From Sinohyriopsis cumingii (lineage: Eukaryota; Mollusca; Bivalvia; Unionida; Unionidae), in assembly GCA_028554795.2 (NCBI GenBank), contig CM068839.1:10257220-10321219 (forward strand): a DNA stretch of 64,000 nt, given 5' to 3'. Positions 1-12,768 of the stretch are shown in pieces; position 1 is the first letter of the stretch, and each line of letters begins with the position of its first letter. Made by a program: the position numbers and the translations under genes. The notes below the pieces were generated by a model. It was given only the letters and a program-made list of their open reading frames with translations, did no database searches and was not told the DNA's origin.

Positions 1-316
1 CGTGAATTTGCATAGGGTCAGACACAGTCTGATACCGAAGCCAGAAGAAATAGAGAATGTGAGAATGTTAAAAATCACTGAAGACCTGATAGAAGAGCTC
101 TTCAGAGAAGAAATGAACAAGGAGAAAGAAGAATGGACAGAGAAGTACAGACTTCAGAGACAGCAGCAACAGCAGCAGCAGCAGCAGCAACCTGAAGCTG
201 ACAGAGGCTTTGTCGATTGTCGTATCGACACCAAAGAGTTCTTCTTCTCTTTCCGAAGAAGCAGACCTATTGCCAGAAAGTCTATCCTCAGAGGACATCG
301 CATTCTTAGAAACTAA
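1..316 (+). CDS. R1 terminal gene, element Z (5' end missing)
   Basis: The window begins inside this gene; by comparison with element A about 36 bases of coding sequence are missing. The product is a charged helical protein with a central polyglutamine tract and a C-terminal basic segment (FFFSFRRSRPIARKSILRG). I do not recognise the family. The C-terminal part is almost unchanged in all three copies while the Q-run length varies, which suggests selection on the ends. The stop is followed 28 bases later by a histone-type stem-loop, as for the other R genes. Confidence 0.65.
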   Translation, partial: VNLHRVRHSLIPKPEEIENVRMLKITEDLIEELFREEMNKEKEEWTEKYRLQRQQQQQQQQQQPEADRGFVDCRIDTKEFFFSFRRSRPIARKSILRGHRILRN

Positions 317-344
317 AAAAGAATGCCATAGCAAAACAAAAAAC

Positions 345-382
345 AGCCCTTTTCAGGGCTACCCAATACTCTAGAAAAGAAA
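345..382 (+). terminator. Histone-type mRNA 3' end after R1 (Z)
   Basis: Stem AGCCCT (345-350), loop TTTC, stem AGGGCT (355-360), then ACCCA and, ten bases further, a purine block GAAAAGA (374-380). This matches the metazoan replication-dependent histone stem-loop followed by its U7-pairing downstream element. It lies 28 bases after the R1 stop, the distance usual for histone mRNAs. Confidence 0.85.
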
Positions 383-694
383 TAACTATTAATTTGCCAA
401 TGTGTGTAGGTAGAGTAGTGTGAAAATAAACACTAACTCTTTCTTAAAGAATGTGAGGGTATGAGTTTGTGTGTTTGTGTTTGTAAGTGATAAAATAGGT
501 TGGTGTGGATAGTAGATTAAAATGATGTTAGTTTTTTTGGCTGTTAGAGGTATATATTTTGGGTTAGATTGGATTGCTTTGCGTATGTGGATAGTCTATT
601 GAAGTGATTTATAAAAATTTTAAAATATTGATGGGTAGCATAAAAAAGTGAGTGAGTGTTTCTTTTAGGTCCGCGCGTTGTTGTTTTATTTTTT

Positions 695-770
695 GTTCAT
701 GATCTAGGTAAGATCAATTTTATGTTATTAGGGGATGTTTTCCATCACGTCCGCGCTTTCAGTATAAATT
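695..770 (+). promoter_or_regulatory. R2 promoter cassette with TATA box (Z)
   Basis: The segment holds the motif TCATGATCTAGGTAAGATC, then GGGGATGTTTTCCATCACG followed by TCCGCGC, then a TATA box TATAAATT (763-770) about 50 bases before the R2 start. The same two motifs in the same order recur before the R2 and R3 genes of all three elements, so they are shared promoter elements of the terminal genes. Confidence 0.6.
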
Positions 771-820
771 GAAACTCGTTCGGCAGTCCAGCTACCCATG
801 TTGATTGATCAACAGTAAAA

Positions 821-1177
821 ATGAGCAGAAGACTGACTAAATTGATGGAACTTCAGATGCATCTGGAGTATGCCAGATACCTACTGAACGAGCTGACTGC
901 GGAGGCCCTTGTGGAAGAAGTGAGAATAGAACAGGAGGAGAAGGAGAGAAAAATGAAAGAAGAGAATGAAAGAAAGAGAGCTGAACCACAATCACAACAA
1001 AGACAAAGACAAAGAAGACAGAGGGAAGAAGAAGTGTTCACTATTCCGCAAACGGAGGAGTGGGATAGTGAAGCCACTCACCCACCGTCTGCTCTTCAAA
1101 CAAGTCATGTGAATTGGACTAATGATTGGAGTAGACGTTGTGTCTGTGGTGCCAGACCCGGAAGGTGCCACCATTAA
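821..1177 (+). CDS. R2 terminal gene, element Z
   Basis: The 118-residue product has a helical N-terminal part (about residues 1-40, leucine-rich), a highly charged Glu/Lys/Arg coiled-coil middle (about 40-75), a conserved acidic stretch ending in WDSEA, and a C-terminal RCVCGARPGRCHH that is identical in all three copies. The cysteines and histidines of that tail could bind zinc. I do not recognise the family. The start is the ATG 51 bases after the TATA box, matching the A and B genes. A histone-type stem-loop starts 28 bases after the stop. Confidence 0.65.
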   Translation: MSRRLTKLMELQMHLEYARYLLNELTAEALVEEVRIEQEEKERKMKEENERKRAEPQSQQRQRQRRQREEEVFTIPQTEEWDSEATHPPSALQTSHVNWTNDWSRRCVCGARPGRCHH

Positions 1178-1205
1178 CCAGGGGTCTCTGAAGTTTAAAA
1201 AAAAC

Positions 1206-1245
1206 AGCCCTTTTCAGGGCTACCCAATACTCAAGAAAAGAAATA
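1206..1245 (+). terminator. Histone-type mRNA 3' end after R2 (Z)
   Basis: Stem AGCCCT/AGGGCT with loop TTTC (1206-1221), then ACCCA and AAGAAAAGAAAT about ten bases on. Same layout as after R1. Confidence 0.85.
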
Positions 1246-1450
1246 ACCATCAATTTGCCAATGTGTAGGTAGAGTAGTGTGAATATAAACACTAACTCTT
1301 TTATAAAGAATGTGAGGGTATGAGTTTGTGTGTTAGTGTTAGTAAGAGTAAAGGTATGTTTGTGAGAATAGTAGATTATGGGTTTCTTTATTGTTTCTTA
1401 GCAAATGTGAAGAGTATAGTTTGGGTTATATTATATGAAATGAAAAAGTA

Positions 1451-1559
1451 GGGGGATGTTTTCCTTCACGTCCGCGCGTTGTTTGGTCATGATCTAGGTA
1501 AGATCCATTGTATGTTTTTAGGGGGATGTTTTCCTTCACGTACGCGCTTTAAGTATAAG
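1451..1559 (+). promoter_or_regulatory. R3 promoter with duplicated cassette (Z)
   Basis: The motif GATGTTTTCCTTCACGTCCG occurs at 1454 and, with one change (ACGTACG), at 1524. Between them is TCATGATCTAGGTAAGATC. A TATA-like TATAAG (1554-1559) follows, about 40 bases before the R3 start. Confidence 0.55.
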
Positions 1560-1599
1560 AACCCACAGTATTCGTCGTTCAAACCATTCTACATAGAAG

Positions 1600-1971
1600 A
1601 TGGCTTCAAACCACCTGGATAAGTTTCAATCATTGCAAGACGTCCTTGACAATTTGGGCATGATAGAACAAATGCTCGTACGACTCGTTGAAGACCACTA
1701 TTCTTATAGTCCGCATAGAGTAAAAATGGAAATTAACAACTTAAGAAAAGCAAAGGACATGATTAGTGGTGTGATGAAGGAAATAAAGGAGGAGAAGGAG
1801 GATGAAGAGGAAAAGATAAGAATAAGAACATGGAACGAAAAAATTGAAAAAGAAGAAGAAAATGAGAAGAGGAAGAAAGAAGAGAAGAAAGAAGAAGAGG
1901 AGGAGAAAAAAAAGAAGAGAAAGAGTGTTGGAGATAAAATAAGAAGTTGGTGGAGGAAAAGGAGAAATTAG
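1600..1971 (+). CDS. R3 terminal gene, element Z
   Basis: The 123-residue product begins MASNHLDK, has a helical module of about 50 residues (LQDVLDNLG to SGVMKEIKEE), then a long Glu/Lys coiled coil, and ends in a short basic amphipathic tail rich in Trp and Arg (KIRSWWRKRRN). No family recognised. This is the only R3 copy that reads through to the Trp/Arg tail without a break: A has a frameshift before it and B a stop codon before a similar tail. The tail could bind membrane or nucleic acid; this is inference. Confidence 0.65.
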   Translation: MASNHLDKFQSLQDVLDNLGMIEQMLVRLVEDHYSYSPHRVKMEINNLRKAKDMISGVMKEIKEEKEDEEEKIRIRTWNEKIEKEEENEKRKKEEKKEEEEEKKKKRKSVGDKIRSWWRKRRN

Positions 1972-1996
1972 AAGTAGAAGAAGAAGAAAACCCAAA

Positions 1997-2036
1997 GGCC
2001 CTTTTCAGGGCCAGCCATATTTCTCGAAAAGAGATA
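1997..2036 (+). terminator. Histone-type mRNA 3' end after R3 (Z), at the inner edge of the TIR
   Basis: Flank CCCAAA, stem GGCCCT (1997-2002), loop TTTC, stem AGGGCC (2007-2012), then AGCCA instead of the usual ACCCA, then CGAAAAGAGAT (2025-2035). It starts 25 bases after the R3 stop. The CCAAA flank and the GG/CC closing pairs are the classical animal histone form. Confidence 0.85.
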
Positions 2037-2049
2037 GTCTTTGAATTGC

Positions 2050-2293
2050 CTACCCCTTTTTAAAATTTAAATTTAAATTTAAATTTAAAAAAACTTTTTT
2101 AAAAAAAAAAAAATTCCATGTTAAATTCCCCTTGTACGTATAGTATCCCACGATTTATTCCCATGTTAATTCCCCTTGTACGTAAAGTGTCCCACGATTT
2201 TTCTCCATGTTAAATTTCCATTGTACGTAAAGTGTCCCAAGGGTGTTTTTAATGCTAATTCCCATTGTACGTAAAGTGTCCCCATTCACTACT
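2050..2293 (+). repeat. Right terminal inverted repeat of element Z
   Basis: An A/T-rich spacer is followed by about four units with the frame CCATGTTAA(A)TT(T)CC and the core TTGTACGTAAAGTGTCCCA, ending in CCATTCACTACT. The first unit has a slightly changed core (TACGTATAGTATCCC). The core differs from those of A and B although the surrounding frame is shared. Confidence 0.75.
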
Positions 2294-3691
2294 CTCATGA
2301 CCTGCTTTACCATCGAGGCCCTGTCAGCATCTTGTGAGACTTAGCGGCTTCTGCCAGCTTCTTGACTGCTGCCACGCACACCCAGTACCTCTGAGGCTGT
2401 TGTCTTGCCACAAGCTTATTATGCATTGCGTGCTTACTTATTGTATTACAAAACGAGAATACTTTTGTTTCAAAAGCCAAAAGCCATTGAATTGTAAGAA
2501 AAAACAAAAGCTAAACCAAGAGTTTTATCAGCTCTAGCGTGTTTGCATGTGCACATTAGAAACCAGTTTGAATTTCATGCCCTGTTTCACGAGTCATAGA
2601 CTTGAGGGACCTGTATGGTGATTAGGTCATGAATTAGGTCCAAGCCATCCTTTTGCCGGTCGCGAAAGACGGGGATATGTTTTATTACACTAGGTGGTGT
2701 TGGTAGCGCGCGGCATCTACACACTTTATTGTGGTCTCGCCATACTAGTCGGTGCCTAGACGAATGTCAAGCCCTGACCCGGCTTGTAGCAGATATGGCG
2801 CGGTCGATGCTTCCCCTGTAATATTTTGTCCAGTGCAGTCCCGGCAGTTATTCAAGGCTGGCAACGATGTCGCAGTCTTTACCGGACAAATTGCCTTCAC
2901 AGCGTGTTTCCATTCCGCGAGTCGCAGTTTGTGGCCGCCTACGATCTCAGTCTTCTACCTACAGCGACGGCAATATGCAAGTATTTTAAAGAACGCAACA
3001 ACCCTTTATATGTATGGACATTGTTGAATATTTAGCCACAAACAAAAGGCAGAAAATGAATAGACATTTCTTTGCTTTGCCACGTGACCGCATGCGGGTT
3101 CTGGCTGTGGATGACTCAGCAAATGCTAAACATTTTAATGCGTTGTATAAAATAGAACAGTCTCAAGATGGTTGCCATGTGTTGATGTTCAAAAATACGA
3201 CAAATCAATACCCCATTCGTTATCGAGCATGTCAAGATTCTAAAAGAAGCCAGCAGAAAATGCTGAGCAATGAAAAATTGTCACCATCAAAAACCATTTG
3301 ACCTTTATATCCAACATTGAAGAGGTCCCAGACCCTGATAAGCTAGACTGCGACCAAGACAATTTCATCGTCTATTACGATGTGATGCTAGATGGGCAAT
3401 GGAACCCGCACATCTTTTGAACCTTGAGCGTCAAAAATAAAGCTGATGCATTATAATTGGCTCGAAGCAACGCCTATATGCCAAAGGGAATTCACAATAA
3501 CGCGATTACGTTCGTCCACTTCCGTGGAAGTAGCGTCTATAGTCTGAAAATGTGCATAACACGTGTTGTGCTGAAGTTTCTTTGATGATACAATGCTCAT
3601 ACCCCATATATTTGACTCAATATTGCTTATAAGCACAACCCAGTAAAGCTTCAGCCTGGCCTTGATAAACGTGAGTTGTTATTTCAAATTA
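2294..3691. other. Host flank, no clear gene
   Basis: This stretch has moderately GC-rich segments and short open frames. The frame at 3014-3301 and, after a one-base shift, 3286-3419 reads like protein (for instance DNFIVYYDVMLDGQWNPHIF near the end), so an old gene or transposon remnant is possible. I cannot assign it to a family. Confidence 0.3.
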
Positions 3692-4106
3692 CTTGGATTC
3701 AAAAGGATTAATTCTTTTTTTCCCCTGGAAAATACGTGTGCTCATGTGAGATTCTTTAACAAAGACAGCTCTTATAAAAATTTATTCAGATTTCTAAAAC
3801 CGGAGTGATATTTTTTGTTTCTACAAGGAACTGTAGATTTCAACACTACATATTACAGCATACGTCAGCGTCTTCCATCTTGGATTCTTCGTCGGGGCTC
3901 GAACTTGAAATCATTAGAACATTTTATTATTAGGACTGCGGAAATTTTATTCTTGGATTATTTTTGGATTTGATTCTTAAAACCGTAAGTTCATATTTTT
4001 CATTTTTACAGAATTTTTCCAGGGAAATAAATTATTATATTGTTCAAAGCTTGCTGTTTTCACTCTTTCTTGTGTTACTGTATATTCGAGCCTAAACACG
4101 TAACAA
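3692..4106 (+). repeat. Dispersed repeat, copy 1 (second copy at 58354-58789)
   Basis: About 415 bases match, in the same orientation and with scattered changes, the segment 58354-58789. Shared landmarks are TTTCTACAAGGAACTGTAGAT, CCATCTTGGATT, TTATTTTTGGATTTGATTCT and the end CCTAAACACGTAACAA. Both contain GTAAGTTC followed about 30 bases later by a T-run and ACAG, resembling a very short intron. Family unknown. Confidence 0.7.
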
Positions 4107-4936
4107 ATCAAAGTAAAGAGATATAATACACAAAGTGAGCGTCGTTGTTATAAAACGAAGGTGACATTGTCCTTATTTCTTCCATTTTTTTTGTTCAATT
4201 TTTATCTTTGACATTCAGACCAACGAGCTGTGTAACTGCCTCCATAAAAGATAATAATTATATATGGAGTAAGAAGAATGGCACAACAACGATCGCTGTG
4301 CTATTGTTGTTGTCTTGATTTATGGGAATATTCTCATCTTCAGGATCACCCCTGAGGATTGTCACTATTGAGGCTGGATCAACATGGAGTAATAACTCAA
4401 AACATAACATCTCTTTAGGACATATTCGAGTTGTAAGAAGTATCGCATTACGCAATCTGGTCTTTCTGATTAATAACGGACTAAGTCTGGGTTTTGTTAC
4501 AACCTTTACACGTGGCTGACATCTTTTCGGCCAAATCTAGAAACCACGGGTGCAATATTTTCTGACTGTTGCTATTCCATATGCCCCTCAAAATAAATAC
4601 TGCAGACGTTAAGTTGATAATCAAAGGATTTAAAATTATTTTCTGTCATAATGGGAGCGAACAATAGCAATCCTAGATATGAATCTCCAAAATAATAATG
4701 TGTTATCAGCGTTGATTGCTGAGCTTTAGTGCATTTGGAAAAATACTTTGCATACGCATCAAAAGACACCTAAGCATTACTTTTTGTGTATAACATGCCG
4801 TTAATAAACTAGAACAGACTGACTCAACCACTTGCATGTTCGAAGTTTCGCTTAGGAGATACGGGATTTGACCTAAATAATGAACACATCATGTAAATGG
4901 ATTTTAATATGCTTCTTAAAGCGCGCATGGATATGT
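4107..4936. other. Host sequence without recognised features
   Basis: AT-rich DNA. The open frames here are short and overlap on both strands. I see no repeat, RNA gene or gene. Confidence 0.4.
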
Positions 4937-4992
4937 GTACGATGTGTATCGATGTGTACGATGTGCATCGATGTGTACGATGTGTATCGATT
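4937..4992 (+). repeat. Short 18-bp tandem repeat
   Basis: About three copies of GATGTGTACGATGTGTATC-like units. A poly-G run follows at 5180-5194 and a CT tract at 5094-5112. Confidence 0.7.
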
Positions 4993-5630
4993 TGAAATTT
5001 GTACGAGTCAATGTCAAGGTCTCCCTCCATTATCAATTACGATTTCGAATGGCTCTTTATTCTTCACCCCGTTATTCGTCTTTACTTGTTCTCTGTCTCT
5101 CTCTCTCTCTCTTCTTTTTCATGTACCAGGCAGGGAGTTTAGTCGAATATCCAGTTCCCAATGTTGTCAGTTAAAGTAAGGGGGGGGGGGGGGGAGGAGG
5201 GGATTCCAAGTCACTATGAACCTGCTTCATACTCTTCTGCACATATGATTTGAGCATAATGTATTTAAACTTATCTACGGATGCAAACTGTATATTTCTT
5301 AATACGTATGCATTTTAACATTTATATGTGCATATTCAATTATCCGCAAGAATGGCTTCAAAACGTGACGAGTCTAAACAACTTTCTTTTTAAGATTATT
5401 TTTCTCTCTGAACTTGAGTGATTTGGTATCACGTCATTTCAATACTGAATCATCCATAAGGGAAGAATGTCTCGTCTTCGTCAATGGAGATACGGTTGAT
5501 TACCTCATGCAGGTTTTATTATATAAAACTCTTACTATTCAGTGTAAATGATCCACATTAAATGGCAAAATGATTTGATTTCAATTACACAACAAGCTGA
5601 AAGAATCCCAGGTATACATCTTGTAATTTA

Positions 5631-6840
<1,210 letters not shown>

Positions 6841-7003
6841 TTAGGACTGGTCGGCCTGGTGTCAGTATAATATGACTGGGTGGGACATCATGCTACATGT
6901 TTGCGGCATGATGCCCCAGTGCTAGACATCACTATAAACTGCTGACATCGTAGCGATATGACTGAAAAATTGTTAAAGCTACGTTAAAAAATCCAAATCA
7001 CAC
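6841..7003 (+). repeat. SINE fragment (3' part)
   Basis: The segment matches the 3' two-thirds of the SINE at 14460-14760: TTAGGACTGGTCGG, GGGACATCATGCTACATGT, TGACATCGTAGCGATATGAC and GTTAAAGCTACGTTA occur in the same order. The tRNA-like head is missing; a CT tract sits where it would be. Confidence 0.75.
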
Positions 7004-7008
7004 ACATA

Positions 7009-7010
<2 letters not shown>

Positions 7011-7062
<52 letters not shown>
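7011..7062 (+). repeat. (CT)n microsatellite
   Basis: Uninterrupted CT run, directly after the SINE fragment. Confidence 0.95.
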
Positions 7063-7797
<735 letters not shown>

Positions 7798-7973
7798 ATA
7801 GAACAATGTACTACATTATACGGTTCGTTCAACAGATAAAGTAAAAATAACTATCAGTTTCTAAATGTGCTAACTCAACAAGTGCGTGGTTTTCTGTAAC
7901 TGTCATGTTCATACTTTTTAAGAATGACAGTTGGAGCTAAGCTCAATCCGAAACGAAGATTTGCGTATTCCTT

Positions 7974-8209
7974 AAGCATCTGGAAACCATAGCGCGCTTA
8001 CTCTATGAAAATAAGCATCTGGAAACCATAGCGTGCTTACCGTATGAAAATAAGCATCTGGAAACCATAGCGTGCTTACCGTATGAAAATAAGCATCTGG
8101 AAACCATAGCGTGCTTACTGTATGAAAATAAGTCTCTAGAAACCATAGCGTGCTTACTGTATGAAATAAGCATCTGGAAACCATAGCGTGCTTACTGTAT
8201 GAAAATAAG
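7974..8209 (+). repeat. 39-bp minisatellite, six copies
   Basis: Units of AAGCATCTGGAAACCATAGC plus a 19-base remainder repeat with a period of 39 (last interval 38). The fifth copy reads AAGTCTCTAG at its start. Confidence 0.9.
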
Positions 8210-9307
8210 ATGGGTAGAAAAGAAAGTCTTGCGTAATGACTAGTAAAGCACTTGGAGAATTACTCTATAACAAGAGTTTTTATAGACTTCCATATCTAGA
8301 CAACTCAAACACCTGTCTGAATGTCTTAACGGGACCAAATCAAACAGAAGAAAAATGCTAATTTATAAAGAAAACCCAACTAAACGGAGGATTTACAGTC
8401 GTGAAGAAAATTTTTATACTCGCATAGCAAACGATAAAGTCCAGAATGTTGGTACATCATTTACATGGCACAAAAATTAAATCATATCATCTCCATTTCA
8501 CATAAACAGGAAGACCTAATTACCCATGTTTATTGGTTTCTGTGTATTCCTGTTAACAAGGTTTCATACAAAAGTTTTTTTTTTGTATAAAAAATATTAA
8601 AAGAACTTGCAATTCTAGTAAGGTCATCTAAATAGTAATATAAACACTTATATCAAAATTAATTTGTGTAGGCTTTTGGCATGCTCATGCTAACAAATCC
8701 AATCATTGTACTTAACCAGTCGGGTAATTTGCATTTGGACAGAATCTTGCCAGAGAAATTTCATTTGCTTTTGTCAGATGGTCTTTGCATCATCGTGCTA
8801 ACATTTTCTCCATTGAAGAAAATCTAGGTCCGCAAAATATAAGTGTCTGAGGTTGTTCATAATGAGATCAATTTCGGATATCTGACACTGTGTGGGTCTA
8901 AAACAAAGCCTTTTACCACACACTTATAGTTATATAGATCAGGGTTAATTTCTTCAAGTAAACAAAACGGGTGTTAAACTTCAATATCCTATATGGATGG
9001 AATACTTTGTGTAATTTATTTAAACAGGAAAATAGAGCGATTATGTAAACACAAACTCCATGAGTCACACATAGTTCAAAGCAATTATCATGGTATATGT
9101 TTGTTTTCATTTTCTAACTGGTTTGATCCTTAACTGTGGTCGTGAGTGCGTATGGAATTGAACTTTATAGTAAGTGCTGATCATATAGCAATAATTAGTG
9201 TGTTCCATTGCGTGGCCCGGTCGAAAAGTAAACACTCTTGTGCTGATTTCGAGAACTTTTGTATATTTAACGATGGCTGTGGCATTGCCTTCACACCACT
9301 CTGTCTG
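8210..9307. other. Host sequence without recognised features
   Basis: AT-rich DNA; I see no coding region or repeat that can be supported. Confidence 0.4.
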
Positions 9308-9409
9308 TGAGGCACTTTAAATCCACAGATGGAGGGACCTGTGAGGCACATTAAGTCCATAGAGGGAGGGACCTGTGAGGCACATGAAGTCCACAGAGGG
9401 AGGGAAAGG
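9308..9409 (+). repeat. 34-bp tandem repeat, three copies
   Basis: Three units starting TGAGGCAC and ending GGAGGGACCTG follow each other with a 34-base period. Confidence 0.85.
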
Positions 9410-9554
9410 TTCAGATAGATATGTAAAGACATAACAGTAAGAAGGAAAGAAATAAGTGAACTGAATAATTGCAACTGGCAGTTAAAATACTTGTTAGAAC
9501 CTTTAGAACCCCCTCAAAAATGAATTGAAAAACAGCTATTTAAAAAAGGAAAGA

Positions 9555-9557
<3 letters not shown>

Positions 9558-9604
<47 letters not shown>

Positions 9605-9620
9605 TACACACACACACACA

Positions 9621-9702
<82 letters not shown>
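9558..9702 (+). repeat. Compound (CT)n(CA)n(CT)n microsatellite
   Basis: CT, then CA from about 9592, then a long CT run. Confidence 0.95.
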
Positions 9703-9703
<1 letters not shown>

Positions 9704-10030
9704 AGTTTATTGCAAGATACATAAATCTAAATGGAACGTAATTATTCAGTCTTCAGAAAAACTTTAAATATTGATTTTAATTGGGCATTTTGTTTAAATA
9801 CATCAGATAGACAAATTGTAACTGAGGGTCACATTTGTTCAGCCCCAGTTCGTAAGTCGTGTATAAACTAAGGTATTATTAGAAGCCATGGTTTGATGTC
9901 TAAACATTGCCTCAGGCTAGATCTAATCTCTTACGCAAAGTTACCGTGATCAGAGAGACGACCAGGCATCTTGAATCGGCACAGGCGTAAGATCGCGTGA
10001 CTTCCAACCTATGTGTTACAGCTTATTAAG

Positions 10031-10169
<139 letters not shown>

Positions 10170-10172
10170 GTG

Positions 10173-10419
10173 TGGGCCCCGAGTGGCCGAGTGGTCTAAA
10201 GCGTTCACCGTTCCGGATCACTGCCATCTCACCTCTGTCTGCGTGTGTTCGAGTCCAAGGCTCGGCTAGCGTGGGTACGTGGAAAAGCCTGCCAGTAGCT
10301 TCTCGTGGGTCGGTGGTTCTTCCCTGGGTTTTCCAGGGTTCTTCCTCCACCAGTTATACTGGCCGCCATGTATAGCCTATCTTGTGCTGAAAAATGGCGT
10401 TAAACCCTAGAACAACAAT
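10173..10419 (+). mobile_element. tRNA-derived SINE, forward copy
   Basis: The head GAGTGGCCGAGTGGTCTAAA resembles the A box region of a tRNA-Leu-like gene, and GTGTTCGAGTCC resembles a B box. A unique body (GTACGTGGAAAAGCCTGCCAG, CTGGCCGCCATGTATAGC) and the end AAATGGCGTTAAACCCTAGAACAACAA follow. A closely related copy lies inverted at 10944-11184. Confidence 0.75.
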
Positions 10420-10943
10420 ATAAAATTGTGTAATCGCAAGAGAAACAGGACGTGTTCTAAATCCGTACCACGTGGACAGACAGCGAGAAGGACATTGTCC
10501 GCTAAGTTTGATTGGATCGGGTCAACGCGACACCCAATCGGAATTGTGATAACAATTTCTATCGGAAATAACATTCTAACTAGCAAGGGAAAATTTAGTC
10601 TCGCCTAGGAAGATTGCTGAGCAATATGGGGTTTCTCCGAGGAAGCCACTCGTAATTTGGCGGTAAAACTTAGAAAAGGTCATTAAGTTATTTGATCGAT
10701 TTTTGAAGAATATTGCGGCACTGTAATTTTAATCGTAGTTATGTGTAATAAGTATACATGTACTTAATTACTAGGTTCGTTTAGTAGGTATAATTACCTT
10801 CGAAGTGTTCATTTACAGGTGTATTTGAGTATTATGTAGAGAATTATGTAGATTGTTAGCTTGTGGTCAGAATTAATTTGTCATTCACTAGTAGGTTACT
10901 TTGTAGTAAACTAATGCATAATGTGATATGTTAGAATTTACAT
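10420..10943. other. Spacer between two inverted SINE copies
   Basis: About 525 bases with no recognised feature. The flanking SINEs point toward each other at their 3' ends and could form a long imperfect hairpin in RNA. Confidence 0.4.
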
Positions 10944-11184
10944 TGTTGTTGTTGTTGTTTAACGCCATTTTTCAGCACACGATATGCTATACATGGCGGC
11001 CAGCATTAATGGTGGAGGAAGAACCCGGGAAAACCCACGAAAGAACCACCGACCCACGAGAAGCTACTGGCAAGCTTTCTCACATACCCACATTAGCCGA
11101 ATCCGAGACTCGAACCTACACAGGCAGAGGTGAGATGGCAGTGATCCGTAACGGAGAACGCTTTAGACCATTCGGGGCCCCTAC
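10944..11184 (-). mobile_element. tRNA-derived SINE, inverted copy
   Basis: The reverse complement of the 10173 family: it begins with GTTGTTGTTGTTGTTTAACGCC (the 3' end on the minus strand) and ends with the tRNA-like head GGACCATTCGGGGCCCC-type sequence. It carries several substitutions relative to the forward copy. Confidence 0.75.
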
Positions 11185-12237
11185 ATTCTTGAATTGTGAA
11201 TTTGGAAAATGGTTGAAGTGTGTAAGATTAGTTAATATGGATATATGGATATATCAGAGCATGGATATTTGAATATTTGTGTACTTTGTAGGAGTTGTAA
11301 TGTAAAGAAATGCGTCTGATTGATGTGATGTTGTTTAATATAATGGGGTTAAGAATATGTACTGATGTGACACAATTTATTGATGTATGTATGAAAAGTA
11401 TTTGATACCGTGCTTTTATTACGACGTTGTTTTACCACAGAAGAACGTATGAGTATTTCGATGTGAATGAATGCGTGATCGAAGCAATTTAATAGCCGTT
11501 ATCTGATGACAGGCTAGGTGTAGTGTGAGATGAGAGGGCTCAGGAAAATATTGTACCTTCCTTGTGTTTTTACATGAAGCTTTTTGAGGGACAGAACTTC
11601 CGGTTCAGTTGAGTCCCGAATCTCTAAAAGGAGAGTCGACAAGTCTAGTCGGTGGAGAGGTTCGAGGAGGAGGAGGAAATGAGTCGAGGAGGAGAAAGTG
11701 GAGAAGGAGGAGGAGTATAGAGAAGTCGATGAGGAGAAGGAATTTGGAGGAAGTCGGGAGGAAGAGGAGAAGGAATTGGAGGAATATGAGAGAAGAATAC
11801 ACAGATGAGTATAATACAATGACAGATGGAAAGCTATCTCACACACTACTAATCAAATGATGCAATAGACTTCTATAATAATTTAAATAGAATATTAGGA
11901 GCACCCCACCCGATACATAACACACCTACCACAGTGACGGCATAACAACCCGTCACACCACACTGAGTTTGTCACGAATGCTGTAAAATATTAGCCAATG
12001 ATCTTCATACCGCAATATAAATTATGATCGTTCTGTTCATGTGTTTAGGGTGGCTGGGAGGGGTGGGGATGGGATGCGGCTTGGGATGTTCGGGTGAGGA
12101 ATAAATGAATCTAAAAGACGTTGTAGAATTTGTTAATATAGCGTAATTAATTGTAGGTTATTTTCATTTCTGTGAACATGGTATGTGTAGCCTCAACTTC
12201 ACAAACAAGTGAAAGTGATAAGAACACATTATTAGAG
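11185..12237. other. Host sequence with a GA-rich tract
   Basis: A purine-rich block of GAGGAGG-type sequence occupies about 11640-11790. No gene is recognised elsewhere in this stretch. Confidence 0.4.
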
Positions 12238-12768
12238 AAACTGTTTGAAATATATCCATTTGTATTACAATTGCAGTACGAAACGCGTAATATGAAACTG
12301 TTTGAAATATATCCATTTGTATTACAATTGCAGTACGAAACGCGTAATATGAAACTGTTTGAAATATATCCATTTGTGTTAAAATTGCAGTACGAAACGC
12401 GTAATATAAAACTGTTTGAAATATATCCATTTGTATTAAAATTGCAGTACAAAAAGCGTAATATGAAATTATTTGAAATATATCCATTTGCATTAAATTT
12501 GCAGTACGAAACGCGTAATATGAAATTGTTTGAAATATATCCATTTGTATTACAATTGCAGTACGAAACGCGTATTATGAAATTGCTTGAAATATATCCA
12601 TTTGTATTACAATTGCAGTACGAAACGCGTAATATGAAATTGTTTGAAATATATCCATTTGTGTTACAATTGCAGTACGAAACGCGTAATATGAAATTGT
12701 TTGAAATATATCCATTTGTATTAAAATTGCATTACGAAACGTGTAATATGAAATTGTTTACCATTTAG
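12178..12768 (+). CDS. Open frame made of nine 19-residue repeats
   Basis: From the ATG at 12178 the frame encodes about 18 unique residues and then nine copies of a 19-residue unit of the form KLFEIYPFVLQLQYETRNM, ending in KLFTI. The unit is 57 bases, a multiple of three, so the frame stays open on this strand and in part on the other. It may be only a minisatellite that happens to be open. Substitutions between units include both silent and replacing changes. No family recognised. Confidence 0.3.
   Translation: MVCVASTSQTSESDKNTLLEKLFEIYPFVLQLQYETRNMKLFEIYPFVLQLQYETRNMKLFEIYPFVLKLQYETRNIKLFEIYPFVLKLQYKKRNMKLFEIYPFALNLQYETRNMKLFEIYPFVLQLQYETRIMKLLEIYPFVLQLQYETRNMKLFEIYPFVLQLQYETRNMKLFEIYPFVLKLHYETCNMKLFTI
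12238..12757 (+). repeat. 57-bp minisatellite, about nine copies
   Basis: Units run from CTGTTTGAAATATATCC to GAAACGCGTAATATGAAA with a regular 57-base period starting at 12241. The array underlies the 198-residue open frame. Confidence 0.95.

Larger units (their letters stand above)
1..2293 (+). mobile_element. Polinton/Maverick-type element Z, right end only
   Basis: This is the right-hand end of an element whose remainder lies before the window. It carries the same three terminal genes (R1 partial, R2, R3) in the same order as the right ends of elements A and B, and it closes with an inverted-repeat end reading ...CCCCATTCACTACT, the same terminal ACTACT seen in A and B. The bases just outside, CTCATG (2294-2299), would be the 6-bp target duplication, but the left end is not visible so this cannot be tested. 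Its genes are more diverged from A and B than A and B are from each other. Confidence 0.85.

Noticed and set aside
3014-3419. A host gene
   Set aside because: The stretch reads like protein only after a frameshift and no family is recognised; kept only as a possible remnant.
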